DNA of 64,000 bases from Bacteroidales bacterium (GTDB lineage Bacteria > Bacteroidota > Bacteroidia > Bacteroidales > Muribaculaceae). The stretch is taken from positions 1-64,000 of the forward strand of contig JAQXIE010000018.1 of assembly GCA_029007645.1 (NCBI GenBank), read 5' to 3'. Position 1 is the first letter of the stretch. Each line of letters opens with the position of its first letter. The position numbers and the translations under genes are program-made. Shown here piece by piece: positions 1 to 10,136 of the stretch. The notes under the pieces were generated by a model. It was not told the origin of the DNA and made no database searches. It saw nothing but the letters and a program-made list of their open reading frames with translations.

Positions 1-1751
1 AATTCCACCGACGAACCGATGCGGTAAGCGCCGGAGCCGAGCACGATGATGGAGCGGTGGTCGCCGAGGTAGTCCACATCGTTCTGCGAACCATTATAAG
101 TAAGGTATAGATAGTTGGTGGCGGCGGGGTACTCGGCGGCAAGGGTGTCGATTTGCTTCACCACGGGCACGATGCCGAGCTCTTTGCGGCGAGCGCGCAC
201 GGTGAGCAGCGCTTCTTCGGCGTTGGTCATCGCGGCCTTGAGCACGCTGCGAGCCACTTGGAAGTCGCTGAAACCCTGTTGCTTAGCCAAGCGCAACAGG
301 GCGGCAGGCAGTTCGGCCACCGAGTTGTACTGCTCCATTTCGCGGGCGGTGGCGAGGATGTTTTGCAGCTTGAACAGGAACCAGCGGTCGATTTTGGTGA
401 GCTCGTGGATGCGGTCGACGGTGTAACCGGCGGCCATGGCGTCGGCGATGGCAAACACGCGCTTGTCGGTGGGCGCGGTGAGGGCGCGGTCGAGGTCGGC
501 CACGTTAGCGGCCTTGTTTTCCACGAAGCCGTGCATGCCTTGGCCAATCATGCGCAGACCTTTCTGGAAGGCTTCTTCGAAGGTGCGGCCGATGGCCATA
601 ACTTCGCCCACGGACTTCATCGACGAGCCGATTTCGCGGTTCACGCCGTGGAATTTGCCGAGGTCCCAGCGGGGGATTTTCACCACCACGTAGTCGAGCG
701 CCGGCTCGAAGAAAGCTGATGTAGAGCGAGTTACGCTGTTTTGCAGGTCAAAGAGACCGTAGCCGAGGCCTAACTTGGCGGCCACGAAGGCCAAGGGATA
801 ACCGGTGGCTTTCGATGCAAGAGCCGAGGAACGCGACAGGCGCGCGTTGACCTCGATGACGCGGTAGTCCATCGACGCGGGGTCGTAGGCATATTGCACG
901 TTGCACTCGCCCACTATGCCGATGTGGCGGATGATTTTGATGGCGAGCGAACGGAGTTTGTGGTAGTCGTCGTTGGAGAGTGTCTGCGAAGGAGCCACCA
1001 CGATGGATTCGCCGGTGTGGATGCCTAAGGGGTCGAAGTTCTCCATGTTGCAGACGGTGATACAGTTGTCGAAGCGGTCGCGCACCACCTCGTACTCGAT
1101 TTCCTTCCAGCCCTTCAGGCTCTTCTCGACGAGGACCTGGGGCGAGAAAGCGAATGCCTTTTCGGCAAGTTTGGTCAGCTCCTCGGGCGTATCGCAGAAA
1201 CCGGAACCGAGACCGCCGAGCGCATAAGCGGCGCGGAGAATCACGGGATAGCCGAGGCGATCGGCGGCGGCAAGCGCCTGGTCGATATTTTCGCAGGCCT
1301 CCGAGCTGATGGTGTTGACGTCGATCTGGTTCAGCTTCTCGACGAAGATCTCGCGGTCCTCGGTGTCGATGATCGACTGCACGGGAGTGCCGAGCACCTT
1401 GACGTCATACTTCTCGAAGACGTGGTTGTGATAGAGCTCGACGCCGCAGTTCAGGGCCGTCTGGCCGCCGAAGGCGAGCATGATGCCGTCGGGGCGCTCC
1501 TTCTCGATGACGCGCTCCACGAAGAACGGAGTCACCGGGAGGAAGTATATATGGTCGGCCACGCCCTCGGAGGTCTGTACCGTGGCGATATTTGGGTTGA
1601 TCAGAACAGTTTCGATGCCCTCCTCGCGGAGTGCCTTGAGGGCCTGTGAGCCGGAATAGTCGAACTCACCGGCCTCGCCAATCTTGAGGGCTCCGGAACC
1701 AAGCACCAGAACCTTACGGATTTCTTTGTTATCTACTTTTATATCGGACAT
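1..1751 (-). CDS. carB: carbamoyl-phosphate synthase large subunit (3' part truncated by window edge)
   Basis: Reverse strand from ATG at 1751 reads [66 protein letters not shown]..., classic CarB; open to window start; adjacent to carA. Not in the supplied ORF list because it is truncated. Confidence 0.96.
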   Translation of the reverse strand, partial: MSDIKVDNKEIRKVLVLGSGALKIGEAGEFDYSGSQALKALREEGIETVLINPNIATVQTSEGVADHIYFLPVTPFFVERVIEKERPDGIMLAFGGQTALNCGVELYHNHVFEKYDVKVLGTPVQSIIDTEDREIFVEKLNQIDVNTISSEACENIDQALAAADRLGYPVILRAAYALGGLGSGFCDTPEELTKLAEKAFAFSPQVLVEKSLKGWKEIEYEVVRDRFDNCITVCNMENFDPLGIHTGESIVVAPSQTLSNDDYHKLRSLAIKIIRHIGIVGECNVQYAYDPASMDYRVIEVNARLSRSSALASKATGYPLAFVAAKLGLGYGLFDLQNSVTRSTSAFFEPALDYVVVKIPRWDLGKFHGVNREIGSSMKSVGEVMAIGRTFEEAFQKGLRMIGQGMHGFVENKAANVADLDRALTAPTDKRVFAIADAMAAGYTVDRIHELTKIDRWFLFKLQNILATAREMEQYNSVAELPAALLRLAKQQGFSDFQVARSVLKAAMTNAEEALLTVRARRKELGIVPVVKQIDTLAAEYPAATNYLYLTYNGSQNDVDYLGDHRSIIVLGSGAYRIGSSVE

Positions 1752-1760
1752 AGGAACTGG

Positions 1761-2852
1761 TTATTTTGAATTCTTAACTTGGTCAATAAACTCGTCGAAG
1801 AGGAATTCGGTATCGACGGGGCCGCCGCATGCCTCGGGATGGAACTGGACGGAGCGCCAGGGTTTCGAGGTGTGACGGATACCCTCGTTGGATCCGTCGT
1901 TCATATTGGTGAACCAAGCCTCCCAGCCTTCGGGCAGTGAGTCGGCGTCGACGGCGTAGCCGTGGTTCTGGCTCGTCACGAAGCATCGGGGAGTGCCGGC
2001 CATGCGCGCGGGCTGGTTGTGCGAGCGGTGGCCGTAAGGCAGTTTGTATATCGAAGCGCCCGCGGCTTTGCCCAGCAACTGGTGGCCGAGGCAGATTCCC
2101 ATCACGGGTCGCGACTCACCGGGAGTCTCCAGGAACTTACGGATATGTCCGACAGTCACCGCGCAGGTCTCGGGGTTGCCGGGGCCGTTGCTGATGAAGA
2201 GGGCGTCGAAATCCAGGGTGTTGAAATCATAATCCCAGGGCACACGGATCACCTCGACGCCGCGGCGTGTCAGGCAGCGCACGATGTTGTTCTTGGCACC
2301 GCAGTCCACGAGCACGACCTTCGGAAGATCCTTGCCCTCGTTGTAGCGGCGCACCTCGGTGGGCGACACACGCTCCACGAAATTGATTTCGGCATAATTC
2401 TCTTCGGCGGGTTCGGGAGTTCCCTCCACGATGATACGGCCGCGGACCACGCCCTGCTCACGCAGATGCTTGGTGAGCGCGCGGGTGTCGATGCCGGTGA
2501 TTGCGGGCACACCCTCGCGGTCGAGCCACTCGGCCAGACTCGATTTCGCGTTCCAGTGGCTGTGCTGCTCCGAGTAATCGCATACCACCATGCCGGCCGC
2601 ATGTATCCGTTCGCTCTCCATGAAGCGGGCCATCCCGTCGTCGGCGAGTTCCGTGCCCGGAACACCGTAATTTCCTGCCAACGGATACGTCAGCGTCATA
2701 ATCTGCCCGGCATACGAGGGATCGGTAAGACTCTCGGGATATCCTGTCATGGCGGTGTTGAACACTACCTCGCCCGAGACACTGGAGTCATGGCCGAACG
2801 AATATCCTTCGTAGCGGCTTCCATCATCCAGAACCAATGTGGCTTTCTTCAT
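1761..2852 (-). CDS. carA: carbamoyl-phosphate synthase small subunit; start refined to MKKATLVLDDG
   Basis: GYPESLTDPSYAGQI, GICLGHQLLG and HPEA glutaminase motifs; upstream M in the ORF track is likely 5' extension. Confidence 0.96.
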   Translation of the reverse strand: MKKATLVLDDGSRYEGYSFGHDSSVSGEVVFNTAMTGYPESLTDPSYAGQIMTLTYPLAGNYGVPGTELADDGMARFMESERIHAAGMVVCDYSEQHSHWNAKSSLAEWLDREGVPAITGIDTRALTKHLREQGVVRGRIIVEGTPEPAEENYAEINFVERVSPTEVRRYNEGKDLPKVVLVDCGAKNNIVRCLTRRGVEVIRVPWDYDFNTLDFDALFISNGPGNPETCAVTVGHIRKFLETPGESRPVMGICLGHQLLGKAAGASIYKLPYGHRSHNQPARMAGTPRCFVTSQNHGYAVDADSLPEGWEAWFTNMNDGSNEGIRHTSKPWRSVQFHPEACGGPVDTEFLFDEFIDQVKNSK

Positions 2853-3175
2853 GAAAATCTGTATTATTGTCGTTTTGTAACTGCTTATTTCTGCTTTGGA
2901 ATCTATAAAAAAAATCCGCATTCACCCGTCATCAACATTCGGAAAGCACTTCCGGAAAACGGGGGAATACGGCCTGCGTATATGGCGACATCCAAAACAA
3001 GATGCCGCTATGATGCATCGATTGTTCCATTATTATATTTCGCTGTGCAAAATTACAAAAAAAAACGTAAACCACCAATTATGAAATATAAATCCGATTA
3101 TAAAAATAGACAAATGCAAGAATTTGCAGAATTTTTCTTAATTTTGCCGTTCGAATCAAGCAAAATGCGAGCAAG

Positions 3176-3946
3176 ATGAAAGATATGCATATCGGAGTGA
3201 TCGGAGCCGGAGCCATGGGCGGGTCTTTTGCCGCCGGGTTGGTGCGTGCCGGTTACTCGCCGTCGCTGATCACCGTAACCAATCCGCACGAGGGGCGTCT
3301 GGCATGCCTGAAGGAGATTGGAATCAACGTCAGCACCGACAATCTTGATGCCGTCAGCGGCAGCGATCTGATAATCGTGGCCGTGAAGCCATGGATTGTA
3401 CCCGACGTGATCAGACAGATACGTCCGGCCATTCTTGAGGGTCAGGAAGTGGCGCTAATCGTAGCCGGCATCAGCGGCGCCGATCTGAGCGCAATGATGG
3501 AGCTGCAGGGCGTGATCCCGACATTTTCAATCGTCATGCCCAACACGGCGATGCGTCTCGGCGAATCGATGACATTCCTGGTGCCCGTGCACGGAGAATG
3601 TCCCCTTGCCGGCGAGGCTTTCGGAATGTTAGGCAAAGTGATGAAGATCGAGGAACGTCTGTTGGGAGCCGGCACGGCACTGGCCTCGTGCGGCATAGCC
3701 TACGCCATGCGTTACGTCCGCGCCGCCGTCGAGGGCGGAGTGCAATTGGGATTCCGCGCCGCCGACGCCCAGGCCATCGTCACCGAGACAATCCGCGGCG
3801 CCGCCGCTCTGCTGTCGCAGCCCGGCGCCCATCCCGAATCGGAAATCGACAAGGTCACCACTCCCGGTGGCATAACCATACGCGGCCTGAACACCATGGA
3901 ACAGTACGGGTTCAGCAACGCTGTAATAAAAGGACTGACCATATGA
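3176..3946 (+). CDS. proC: pyrroline-5-carboxylate reductase
   Basis: IGVIGAGAMGGSFAAGL Rossmann motif; TTPGGITIRGLNTMEQYGF C-terminal motif; next to proB/proA. Confidence 0.93.
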   Translation: MKDMHIGVIGAGAMGGSFAAGLVRAGYSPSLITVTNPHEGRLACLKEIGINVSTDNLDAVSGSDLIIVAVKPWIVPDVIRQIRPAILEGQEVALIVAGISGADLSAMMELQGVIPTFSIVMPNTAMRLGESMTFLVPVHGECPLAGEAFGMLGKVMKIEERLLGAGTALASCGIAYAMRYVRAAVEGGVQLGFRAADAQAIVTETIRGAAALLSQPGAHPESEIDKVTTPGGITIRGLNTMEQYGFSNAVIKGLTI

Positions 3947-4722
3947 GGATCGTAGTAAAAGTAGGAAGCAACATCCTGACGCGCTCCGACGGCAAGCCGA
4001 ACGTGACGAACATGTCGGCACTTGTCGACCAGATAGCGCAGCTGCATGGCAAAGGTCATCAGGTGGTGCTCGTATCCAGCGGCGCCGTGGCCTGCGGCCG
4101 CGGCAGCATCACCCCCGACCATCCCCTCGACAGCGTGGCCGCCCGTCAGCTTTTCTCCTCGATCGGCCAGATCCGGCTCATCAATTATTATAGCCAGCTA
4201 TTCTCCGAATATGGCATCGTAGTCGGCCAGGTGCTGACTCAGAAGGAAAACTTCTCGTCGCCCACCAGCTACGAAAACCAGCAGCAGTGCATGCTGAATC
4301 TGCTCGGCAACAACGTGATACCCATCGTCAACGAGAACGACACGGCGAGTCTGACCGAGCTGATGTTCACCGACAACGATGAATTGGCCGGTCTGATCGC
4401 GACGATGCTGTCGGCCGACATGCTGATCATCCTGTCGAACGTCGACGGCATCTACACGGGCAATCCTTCGGATGCCACGTCCGAGCTGATCTCGGTCGTA
4501 CCCCAGGGTCGCGATCTGAGCGAATGCATCAGCGGGGAGCAGAGCGGCTTCGGCCGCGGCGGCATGGAATCGAAGTGCGGCACCGCGCAACGCGTGTCGG
4601 CTCAGGGCATTGCCGTCTGCATCGCGCGCGGCGACCGCCGCAACGTGCTCGTCGACCTGATGGAATGTCCCGACGAGGTGCCCCATACATTGTTTGAGCC
4701 AAAGATGACTGATACGTTATGA
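3943..4722 (+). CDS. proB: glutamate 5-kinase (short, no PUA domain)
   Basis: MRIVVKVGSNILTRSDG...VLVSSGAVACGR...NENDTASL; ATGA overlap with proC; the 3598 start in the ORF track is only an upstream open frame. Confidence 0.94.
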   Translation: MRIVVKVGSNILTRSDGKPNVTNMSALVDQIAQLHGKGHQVVLVSSGAVACGRGSITPDHPLDSVAARQLFSSIGQIRLINYYSQLFSEYGIVVGQVLTQKENFSSPTSYENQQQCMLNLLGNNVIPIVNENDTASLTELMFTDNDELAGLIATMLSADMLIILSNVDGIYTGNPSDATSELISVVPQGRDLSECISGEQSGFGRGGMESKCGTAQRVSAQGIAVCIARGDRRNVLVDLMECPDEVPHTLFEPKMTDTL

Positions 4723-5960
4723 AACAGATATTCAAGAACGCCCGGGAGGCGTCGCGCCGGCTGGCCACGTTGAGCGACGCTGAACGCTCGGCAGCAATAA
4801 TAAGATTGGCGGAATTGACCGAGGCAAACATCGCCGGGCTGATCGCGGCGAATGCCGAGGATCTGTCGAGGATGGACCGCAGCAATCCGCTGTACGACCG
4901 TCTGCAGCTGACAGAATCGCGGTTGCGCGCCATCGCGTCCGACCTGCGCCATGTGGCCGCACTCCCCTCGCCCGTAGGTGAAGAGATCGAGCACCGCACC
5001 CTGCCGAACGGCATCGACCTGCTCCGTGTGCGCGTGCCCTACGGCGTGATCGGCGTGATCTACGAGGCCCGGCCCAATGTGACGTTCGATGTGTTCGCGC
5101 TCTGTCTGAAAAGCGGCAACGCCAGTCTGCTCAAGGGTGGACGCGATGCCGAGTCGAGCAACCGTGCGGCTATGGAACTGATCAGGCGCGCCCTGCGCGA
5201 ATGCGGACTCCCCGAGGATGCCTCGCAGCTTCTCCCCTCGACCCACGAAGCCACCGCCGAACTGCTCAATGCCGTAGGCTATGTCGACGTCTGCATTCCG
5301 CGCGGAGGTCGCCGCCTCATCGACTTTGTACGCGACAACGCACGCGTTCCGGTGATTGAGACTGGCGCCGGCGTGGTCCATGCCTATATAGACAGCGCCG
5401 CCGACCTCGACATAGCCCGCGCCGTGGTCAACAACGCCAAGACGCGCCGTGTCAGCGTATGCAACGCCCTCGACACGATGCTGATCCACCATGACCGCCT
5501 TGCCGATCTGCCCGCCATCGTGGCTCCGCTGGCCGACTGCAATGTCGAAATCCATGCCGACGACGCGGCTTTACAGGCCCTGGACGGGCATTATCCGGCA
5601 CAACTGCTTGTCAAAGCCGCACCCGAAGATTTCGACACCGAATGGATGGACCACAAAATGGGATTGCGCACGGTCGCCTCGCTCGACGAGGCTCTGGAAC
5701 ATATCGCCACGCATGGCTCGGGTCATAGCGAAAGCATCGTCACCGAGGATTCCGCAGCCGCCGACCGCTTCCGCAATGAAGCCGACGCCAGCTGCGTCTA
5801 CGTGAACCTGCCGACAAGTTTCACCGATGGCGGACAGTTCGGACTCGGTGCCGAAATCGGTATCTCCACACAGAAATTAGGCCCCCGGGGCCCGATGGGC
5901 CTGCGCGAAATCACCACCACAAAATATCTGCTGACAGGCCGGGGACAAATCCGTCCATGA
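4719..5960 (+). CDS. proA: glutamate-5-semialdehyde dehydrogenase
   Basis: RVPYGVIGVIYEARPNVT, ETGAGVVHAYID, LGAEIGISTQKLGPRGPMGL; ATGA overlap with proB. Confidence 0.96.
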   Translation: MKQIFKNAREASRRLATLSDAERSAAIIRLAELTEANIAGLIAANAEDLSRMDRSNPLYDRLQLTESRLRAIASDLRHVAALPSPVGEEIEHRTLPNGIDLLRVRVPYGVIGVIYEARPNVTFDVFALCLKSGNASLLKGGRDAESSNRAAMELIRRALRECGLPEDASQLLPSTHEATAELLNAVGYVDVCIPRGGRRLIDFVRDNARVPVIETGAGVVHAYIDSAADLDIARAVVNNAKTRRVSVCNALDTMLIHHDRLADLPAIVAPLADCNVEIHADDAALQALDGHYPAQLLVKAAPEDFDTEWMDHKMGLRTVASLDEALEHIATHGSGHSESIVTEDSAAADRFRNEADASCVYVNLPTSFTDGGQFGLGAEIGISTQKLGPRGPMGLREITTTKYLLTGRGQIRP

Positions 5961-5976
5961 CAGATACCGACAAAGA

Positions 5977-6010
5977 CCGAAAATAGCTGAATTCCGAAAA
6001 TAGCTGAATA
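5977..6010. repeat. 17-bp tandem repeat (2 copies) CCGAAAATAGCTGAATW
   Basis: ccgaaaatagctgaatt / ccgaaaatagctgaata read directly. Confidence 0.85.
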
Positions 6011-6013
6011 CTG

Positions 6014-6043
6014 AAAAAAGGATGCCTCACGGCATCCTTTTCC
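6014..6043. terminator. bidirectional-looking rho-independent terminator between proA and GH97 gene
   Basis: AAAAAAGGATGCC tcac GGCATCCTTTTC hairpin with A/T tracts. Confidence 0.8.
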
Positions 6044-6145
6044 CATCTAACAAATCAACTTACTTTCAATTTAATAAACCTGATTCAACATCTTATTCAT
6101 CAATCAATCTAACCTAATTCAGAGTTCTTATGAAGTCTTTACTTT

Positions 6146-8221
6146 TCAGTTTTTGGCCGTGGGATTTCCGGCCGGTTTGTTCTTGACGATCATCACCGCC
6201 GCACCGCCTCCGTTGGCGAGGTTGAGCGCGAGTTCGTCACCGGCCTTGACCTGCATCGTCTCGATATCCACCGGATAGGGATTCGTGCGATAGTCGGCCT
6301 TGAAGCCATCCTTGAAGACCTTGGCCGTATAGGTTGCGTCCTTGTCAAGGAAATCGAGTTTCACCTTTGCGTCACGGCTCTTGGAATTGGTGATCGAACC
6401 GATGAACCAGTTGTCGCCGCCGCGTTCCTTGCGGGCCACGGTGACATATTCGCCGATAGCGGCCTCAGGAATCACTGTTGTCTCCCAGTTGGTGGGACAG
6501 CTCTTCAGGAATTCCAGTTCGGGACGTCCTTCATAATTCTCGACCATATCCGACGACATCACTACGGGACTATAGATCACGACGGCAAGAGCAAGCTGCT
6601 TGGCGAGTGTGGTCTGCGGGTGGGTGCCGGGATGGGCCTTGTTGTTGAAATTGAACGTACCGGGTGTGAAATCCATAGGTCCGGCCAGTGCGCGGGTGAA
6701 AGGAAGCGTGCAGGTATGCTCGGGCAGATTGCCTCCGTCGGGGCTCCAGGCATCATATTCCTGACCGCGCATGTTCTCCTGGGCCATGAAGTTGGGATAA
6801 GTGCGTTCCCAACCGGTACCCATTACGCCCTCGTGGTTCACGATCATAATCTTGTTGCGGGCAGCAGTCTCGACCACCTTGCGATAATGGCGGACGCCGT
6901 ACTGCGAGCCGTGCAGCTCCTTGCCGTCAAGCATCATGTTGACATAACCGGTTTTGACCGTATTCATGCCGAGGCGGTTGTAGAGCGCGAAAGCAGAATC
7001 CATCTGGGCTTCGTAGTTCCGGGAGGCTCCGGCGGTTTCGTTATGACCGATCAGGCGTACGCCTTTCTGACGGGCATATCGGTTCACTTCGGCCAGATCG
7101 AAGTCGGGATAAGCCTTGGTGAAGCTGAACTTGTCGCCGTTCATGGTCCATTCGCCGTCCCAGCCTTCGTTCCAGCCTTCGACCAGTACGCCGCTGTATC
7201 CGTTGGCAGCCGCGAAGTCGATGTATCGCTTGGCATTCTCGGTGGTGGCGCCATGTTTGTCGCCCGAATGCCAGGTGTAATCCTCCATGTGCATGCCCCA
7301 CCAGATGCCCACGTAGCGTCCGGGTTCAATCCAGGAAGTATCCTCGATGGCGCAGGGATCAGCCAGATTCAGGGTGACATGCGACAGAGCCAGTGCACCG
7401 GGATTGGCAGCGACGGTAACCGTACGCCAGGGCGTTTTGAGCGGCAGAGCGGCAAACACCTTCTCGCCCGTCGACCAGGGCGTCAGATATGAGCGCAGAC
7501 GCGTCGTGCCCTTCTCGGGAGTGAGGTTCATCTCGGCATAGTCGATCAGATTGGCCTCATGCAGCGACACGTAGAGTGAATCGGTAAGCTTCATGGTGAG
7601 CGGTGTTGCTACGGTGTCGAGTTTGCTGACGGGGCTGGGCAGGTAGTAAGCCTCGTAGTACTCGTGGTCCCAGGGCTGCGCCCATGCCGTGGCGTCCTCG
7701 TGGATATTGAACTGCGTGTTCTCGTCCATGATCGTGATCGAGTCCAGACCGTTCTGTTTCGGAATCTCATAGCGGAATCCGAGACCGTCGTCGAAAAGGC
7801 GGAACACTACGGCGAACTTCTCGAGGTCCTTACCCTCTTCGGCCAGTTCCACAACCATTTCGTTGTAATTGTTGCGGATCTTGGCTTCCTGACCCCAGGG
7901 CTGTTCCCAGGTCTCGTCCTTGGAGGAGTGCGACACCTTGCGGACCTTGCAGTTCTGTCCCACGGCTCCTTCCTTGGCCTGGATCGATACATAGGAAGTG
8001 TCGATCACGGCGGTACCCTTGTCGGCCAGTGTGTAGAACAGGCGGCCCTGCGGGTCGACGCCGGCATTGAGCACCAGCTGACCGTTCGGCGACTTCAGCG
8101 CCAGATCGGCCGCGTCGGCACGGCTGCATCCGCCTGCCAGGACAGGTATCAGCGCGCTGACCACCAGTACACCGGCTCCAAGCAGGCCTATTGTTATTTT
8201 TTTGTCCATAACTTGAATCAA
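6146..8221 (-). CDS. glycoside hydrolase family 97 (SusB-like alpha-glucosidase/galactosidase)
   Basis: SPNGQLVLNAGVDPQGRLFYTL, EPGRYVGIWWGMH, NGYSGVLVEGWNEGWDGEW, VNHEGVMGTGWERTYPNFMAQENMRGQEYDAW; likely start MDKKITIGLLGAG (8209). Confidence 0.93.
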   Translation of the reverse strand: MIQVMDKKITIGLLGAGVLVVSALIPVLAGGCSRADAADLALKSPNGQLVLNAGVDPQGRLFYTLADKGTAVIDTSYVSIQAKEGAVGQNCKVRKVSHSSKDETWEQPWGQEAKIRNNYNEMVVELAEEGKDLEKFAVVFRLFDDGLGFRYEIPKQNGLDSITIMDENTQFNIHEDATAWAQPWDHEYYEAYYLPSPVSKLDTVATPLTMKLTDSLYVSLHEANLIDYAEMNLTPEKGTTRLRSYLTPWSTGEKVFAALPLKTPWRTVTVAANPGALALSHVTLNLADPCAIEDTSWIEPGRYVGIWWGMHMEDYTWHSGDKHGATTENAKRYIDFAAANGYSGVLVEGWNEGWDGEWTMNGDKFSFTKAYPDFDLAEVNRYARQKGVRLIGHNETAGASRNYEAQMDSAFALYNRLGMNTVKTGYVNMMLDGKELHGSQYGVRHYRKVVETAARNKIMIVNHEGVMGTGWERTYPNFMAQENMRGQEYDAWSPDGGNLPEHTCTLPFTRALAGPMDFTPGTFNFNNKAHPGTHPQTTLAKQLALAVVIYSPVVMSSDMVENYEGRPELEFLKSCPTNWETTVIPEAAIGEYVTVARKERGGDNWFIGSITNSKSRDAKVKLDFLDKDATYTAKVFKDGFKADYRTNPYPVDIETMQVKAGDELALNLANGGGAAVMIVKNKPAGNPTAKN

Positions 8222-8242
8222 TTATAAATTCGCCGTGAGCAA

Positions 8243-10090
8243 TTAATAATTGTAGTTCTGACGGAGGTTGCCGTTATAGTTCTCGATTTCCTTCAAGGGG
8301 ATGGGCTGCGCGTACTGGCGTTCGCCGATGTACTGAGCCGTACCGTAGGTCGACGAGGGATAAACCTTGATCTCGTTCTCGATGATCTCATAGCGGCGCA
8401 CATCGTACCACCACTGGCCTTCGGCGAAGAGCTCGGCCCAGCGTTCATACTTGATCACATCGTGACCGAGGATGTCAGCGGAATTGCCCTTGGCGGCCAT
8501 GGTCTCGTCGGTGAGCGACTTGTAATCGTAAGCCGATGCCGTGTTGGGATCGCAGCCGTAAGCGCGACGGTGAACCTTGTTGACATACTCCAGAGCGGTT
8601 GCCGGATTCTTGTCAGCGATGGCCTCTGCGTAGAGCAGGTAGAGGTCGGCCAGACGGATCTGCGGGTAGTTGGCGCCGCTCGACATGTTCAGAGCCGATT
8701 CCGGACCGTCGAGGTTGGTGAACTTCTTGGGCGCGAAGTAGAGGTGGTTGTAACCGAGCGAAGCGACTTCGGTTGCCGAAACGTCATACCAGGTGTCGGT
8801 GCCGGTCTGATCCTTCATAGTGTCGAAATAGGGCTGTGCGGCGCTGATAAAGAGGCGCGGGTCGCATTCCTTGTTGTCGCGGACTTCCTGCGAGCGTTTC
8901 GTGTACTCCGGGGGCAGGATCCAGGGGAAGTTGTCGATTGTGGCGAAACGGCCGCACTTCGTGACGTCGAAGTTTTCGTTTCGTACGCGGCAAGTGGGCT
9001 GCAGGGGCCATCCGAAACGCTTCACGGAGAAATCGTTCACGTAGTTGTTGCCCCATCCGCCGTTGGCGCAAGTCGAAGCTTCCTTGCCGGGCTCTTTGGG
9101 ACCGATCCAGTCGCCCGACTTGGTGACGAACGTATTCCAGCCGCCTCTGTTCACAAACCAGGGAGCCATTACCATCGGCTGGCCGGAACCGGTGGTGAAA
9201 CCGGCCCAGGGACCCTCCTGCTTGGTGTTGCGGGTCATATCGATCTCGTAGAGAGTCTCGGCGTTGAACTCATGAGCCTCGTCGGCATAGAAGCTCTTGG
9301 AATATGTGTCGAAATCGAGCAGTTTGGCGCCGGAGTTGGCGAAGATATCCTCAAGCACGGGGATAGCCTTCTCGGGCTGACGAGCCTGCATCAGTACCTT
9401 GGCGAGCAGACCGCGAGCGGCCCAGTAGGTGGCGCGGGTCTTGTCGCTGTTATGGCCTTTGAGCAGTGTCGAAGCCTGTTCCAGAGTCTCAATCACGAAA
9501 TCCCAGGTTTCACGTACGGTGGCACGCTGGGGCATCATCTCAGTTATGGATGTCGGCGTGGTGCGTATAATGGGGAATCCGAGACCGTCAGCCTTCGATT
9601 CGAGCTCGAAGAAGATCTGTGCATGCCAGTAGGCCAGTGCCCGCTGGAACAGCGCCTGTCCCTGCATGTAGTCAAGCTGTGCCTTCTCATTCTCGGCAGC
9701 GTTCGGCCGATAGGACTCACAGGCGTCGTTGGCGGTGTTGGCATACTGAATCCAGCACATTATGTCGCTGTAGGTCTTCTCGAGTTTCTCGTTCGATGTC
9801 TGGGCGTTCCAGCTCAGGAACTGCGAACGGCCGTCATAGTTGCCGAACGTATCGTGCGAGTGGTCGAGCAGATACATTATTTCCGGCAGGTAAGTGTGCG
9901 CATATAGTCCCAGGCCATGGCTGCCGGCGTAAGCCGAGTTCAGCAGCAGGTCTACATGGTTCATATTGGTCGGGAAATTGGCGTCCGATACCGATGACTC
10001 GTCCTCCACGTCCAGAAAGTCCGAGCATCCGGCAGTTCCCAGCGCAACGGCACTCACGGCCAACCCAAGTATATATTTCGTTATCTTCAT
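8243..10090 (-). CDS. RagB/SusD family nutrient-uptake outer membrane lipoprotein
   Basis: Lipoprotein signal (VALGTAGCSDFL), ARGLLAKVLMQ, RLADLYLLYAEA, RWAELFAEGQWWYDVRRY. Confidence 0.95.
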   Translation of the reverse strand: MKITKYILGLAVSAVALGTAGCSDFLDVEDESSVSDANFPTNMNHVDLLLNSAYAGSHGLGLYAHTYLPEIMYLLDHSHDTFGNYDGRSQFLSWNAQTSNEKLEKTYSDIMCWIQYANTANDACESYRPNAAENEKAQLDYMQGQALFQRALAYWHAQIFFELESKADGLGFPIIRTTPTSITEMMPQRATVRETWDFVIETLEQASTLLKGHNSDKTRATYWAARGLLAKVLMQARQPEKAIPVLEDIFANSGAKLLDFDTYSKSFYADEAHEFNAETLYEIDMTRNTKQEGPWAGFTTGSGQPMVMAPWFVNRGGWNTFVTKSGDWIGPKEPGKEASTCANGGWGNNYVNDFSVKRFGWPLQPTCRVRNENFDVTKCGRFATIDNFPWILPPEYTKRSQEVRDNKECDPRLFISAAQPYFDTMKDQTGTDTWYDVSATEVASLGYNHLYFAPKKFTNLDGPESALNMSSGANYPQIRLADLYLLYAEAIADKNPATALEYVNKVHRRAYGCDPNTASAYDYKSLTDETMAAKGNSADILGHDVIKYERWAELFAEGQWWYDVRRYEIIENEIKVYPSSTYGTAQYIGERQYAQPIPLKEIENYNGNLRQNYNY

Positions 10091-10136
10091 TTTTTCAGAT
10101 TTTTATAAGTCACAAATCAGATCCGTTCAACATTTC

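Noticed and set aside
3598-4722. 374-aa ORF as start of proB
   Set aside because: The first ~115 codons overlap proC out of frame; real start is the ATGA-overlapping ATG at 3943.
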